Notes under the pieces: model-generated
Told to the model about the DNA's origin: nothing
The model's database searches: none
Seen by the model: only the letters and a program-made list of their open reading frames with translations
Part shown: positions 6,165-6,303 of the stretch, in pieces
Position numbering within the stretch: the stretch's first letter is position 1
How the letters are laid out: every line of letters starts with the position of its first letter
Source of the DNA: Candidatus Bipolaricaulota bacterium
Lineage (GTDB): Bacteria > Bipolaricaulota > Bipolaricaulia > UBA7950 > UBA9294
Direction of reading: 5' to 3'
NCBI GenBank assembly: GCA_030612485.1
Contig: JAUWNS010000141.1
Location: forward strand, 1-6,303
Length of the DNA stretch: 6,303 nt
Made by a program: the position numbers and the translations under genes

Positions 6165-6303
6165 ATGGCTCTAGGGATCTTAGCGCGAAAGATAGGGATG
6201 ACACAGTTGTTTGTCGAGGGCTCTGCCGTCGGGACAACAGTGATAGAGACGCAGCCGTGCACCGTGGTGCAGGTGAAGACTGTTGAGACGGATGGGTATA
6301 ACG
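6165..6303 (+). CDS. rplC: 50S ribosomal protein L3, N-terminal fragment (3' end outside window)
   Basis: L3 is an early-assembling large-subunit protein whose extension reaches toward the peptidyl-transferase centre. Only the first 46 residues are present. They match the family start closely: [13 protein letters not shown] at residues 4-16, then [20 protein letters not shown] at 26-45, the conserved first beta strands. The start is ATG 6165, with GGAGG 9 nt upstream. It sits 18 bp after rpsJ in the standard S10 operon order (rpsJ-rplC), so rplD, rplW and rplB would be expected next. The extension loop that carries pleuromutilin and tiamulin resistance positions is beyond the window. No frameshift or other oddity is seen in the visible part. 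Confidence 0.97.
   Translation, partial: MALGILARKIGMTQLFVEGSAVGTTVIETQPCTVVQVKTVETDGYN

Overview
This window is a bacterial transcription/translation core locus. All genes are on the + strand, in the order rpoC (3' part), rpsL, rpsG, fusA, rpsJ, rplC (5' end). It is the junction of the rpoBC, str and S10 operons. Coding DNA is GC-rich, and the three short gaps and one long gap are more AT-rich. The proteins are clearly bacterial: the beta-prime trigger loop lacks an enterobacterial-type insertion, and S12 begins with MPTINQL as in Firmicutes and Thermotogae. The beta-prime subunit carries unusual lineage-specific expansions, so I suspect a deep-branching or candidate phylum (Bipolaricaulota/Acetothermia-like is a guess). 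The window alone cannot settle this.

Layout. Positions 1-2650 are the C-terminal 882 residues of RNA polymerase beta-prime, with bridge helix, second zinc site, trigger loop and C-terminal clamp/anchor motifs. A 48-bp gap holds an excellent sigma-70-type promoter whose -35 box overlaps the rpoC stop codon, plus a perfect 10-bp tandem duplication that gives two TATAAT boxes. rpsL (2699-3070) and rpsG (3080-3538) follow, 9 bp apart. The 221-bp gap before fusA (3539-3759) is the only long non-coding stretch. It holds three hairpin-capable sequences, one of them a REP-like palindrome of a type scattered in many bacterial genomes, followed by an AT-rich leader. fusA (3760-5835) encodes EF-G, and only 2 bp separate it from rpsJ (5838-6146). 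rplC starts at 6165 and runs off the window.

How it works together. The genes supply the elongating RNA polymerase subunit, three small-subunit proteins (S12 at the decoding centre, S7 at the E site/platform side of the head, S10 in the head and in antitermination as NusE), the translocase EF-G, and the large-subunit assembly protein L3. Their linkage is typical, but tuf, normally between fusA and rpsJ, is absent. I see no mobile-element gene, CRISPR array, tRNA or rRNA, and no evidence of a novel multi-gene system. The unusual material lies in the architecture of beta-prime, the tip of EF-G domain IV, the promoter duplication and the rpsG-fusA spacer.
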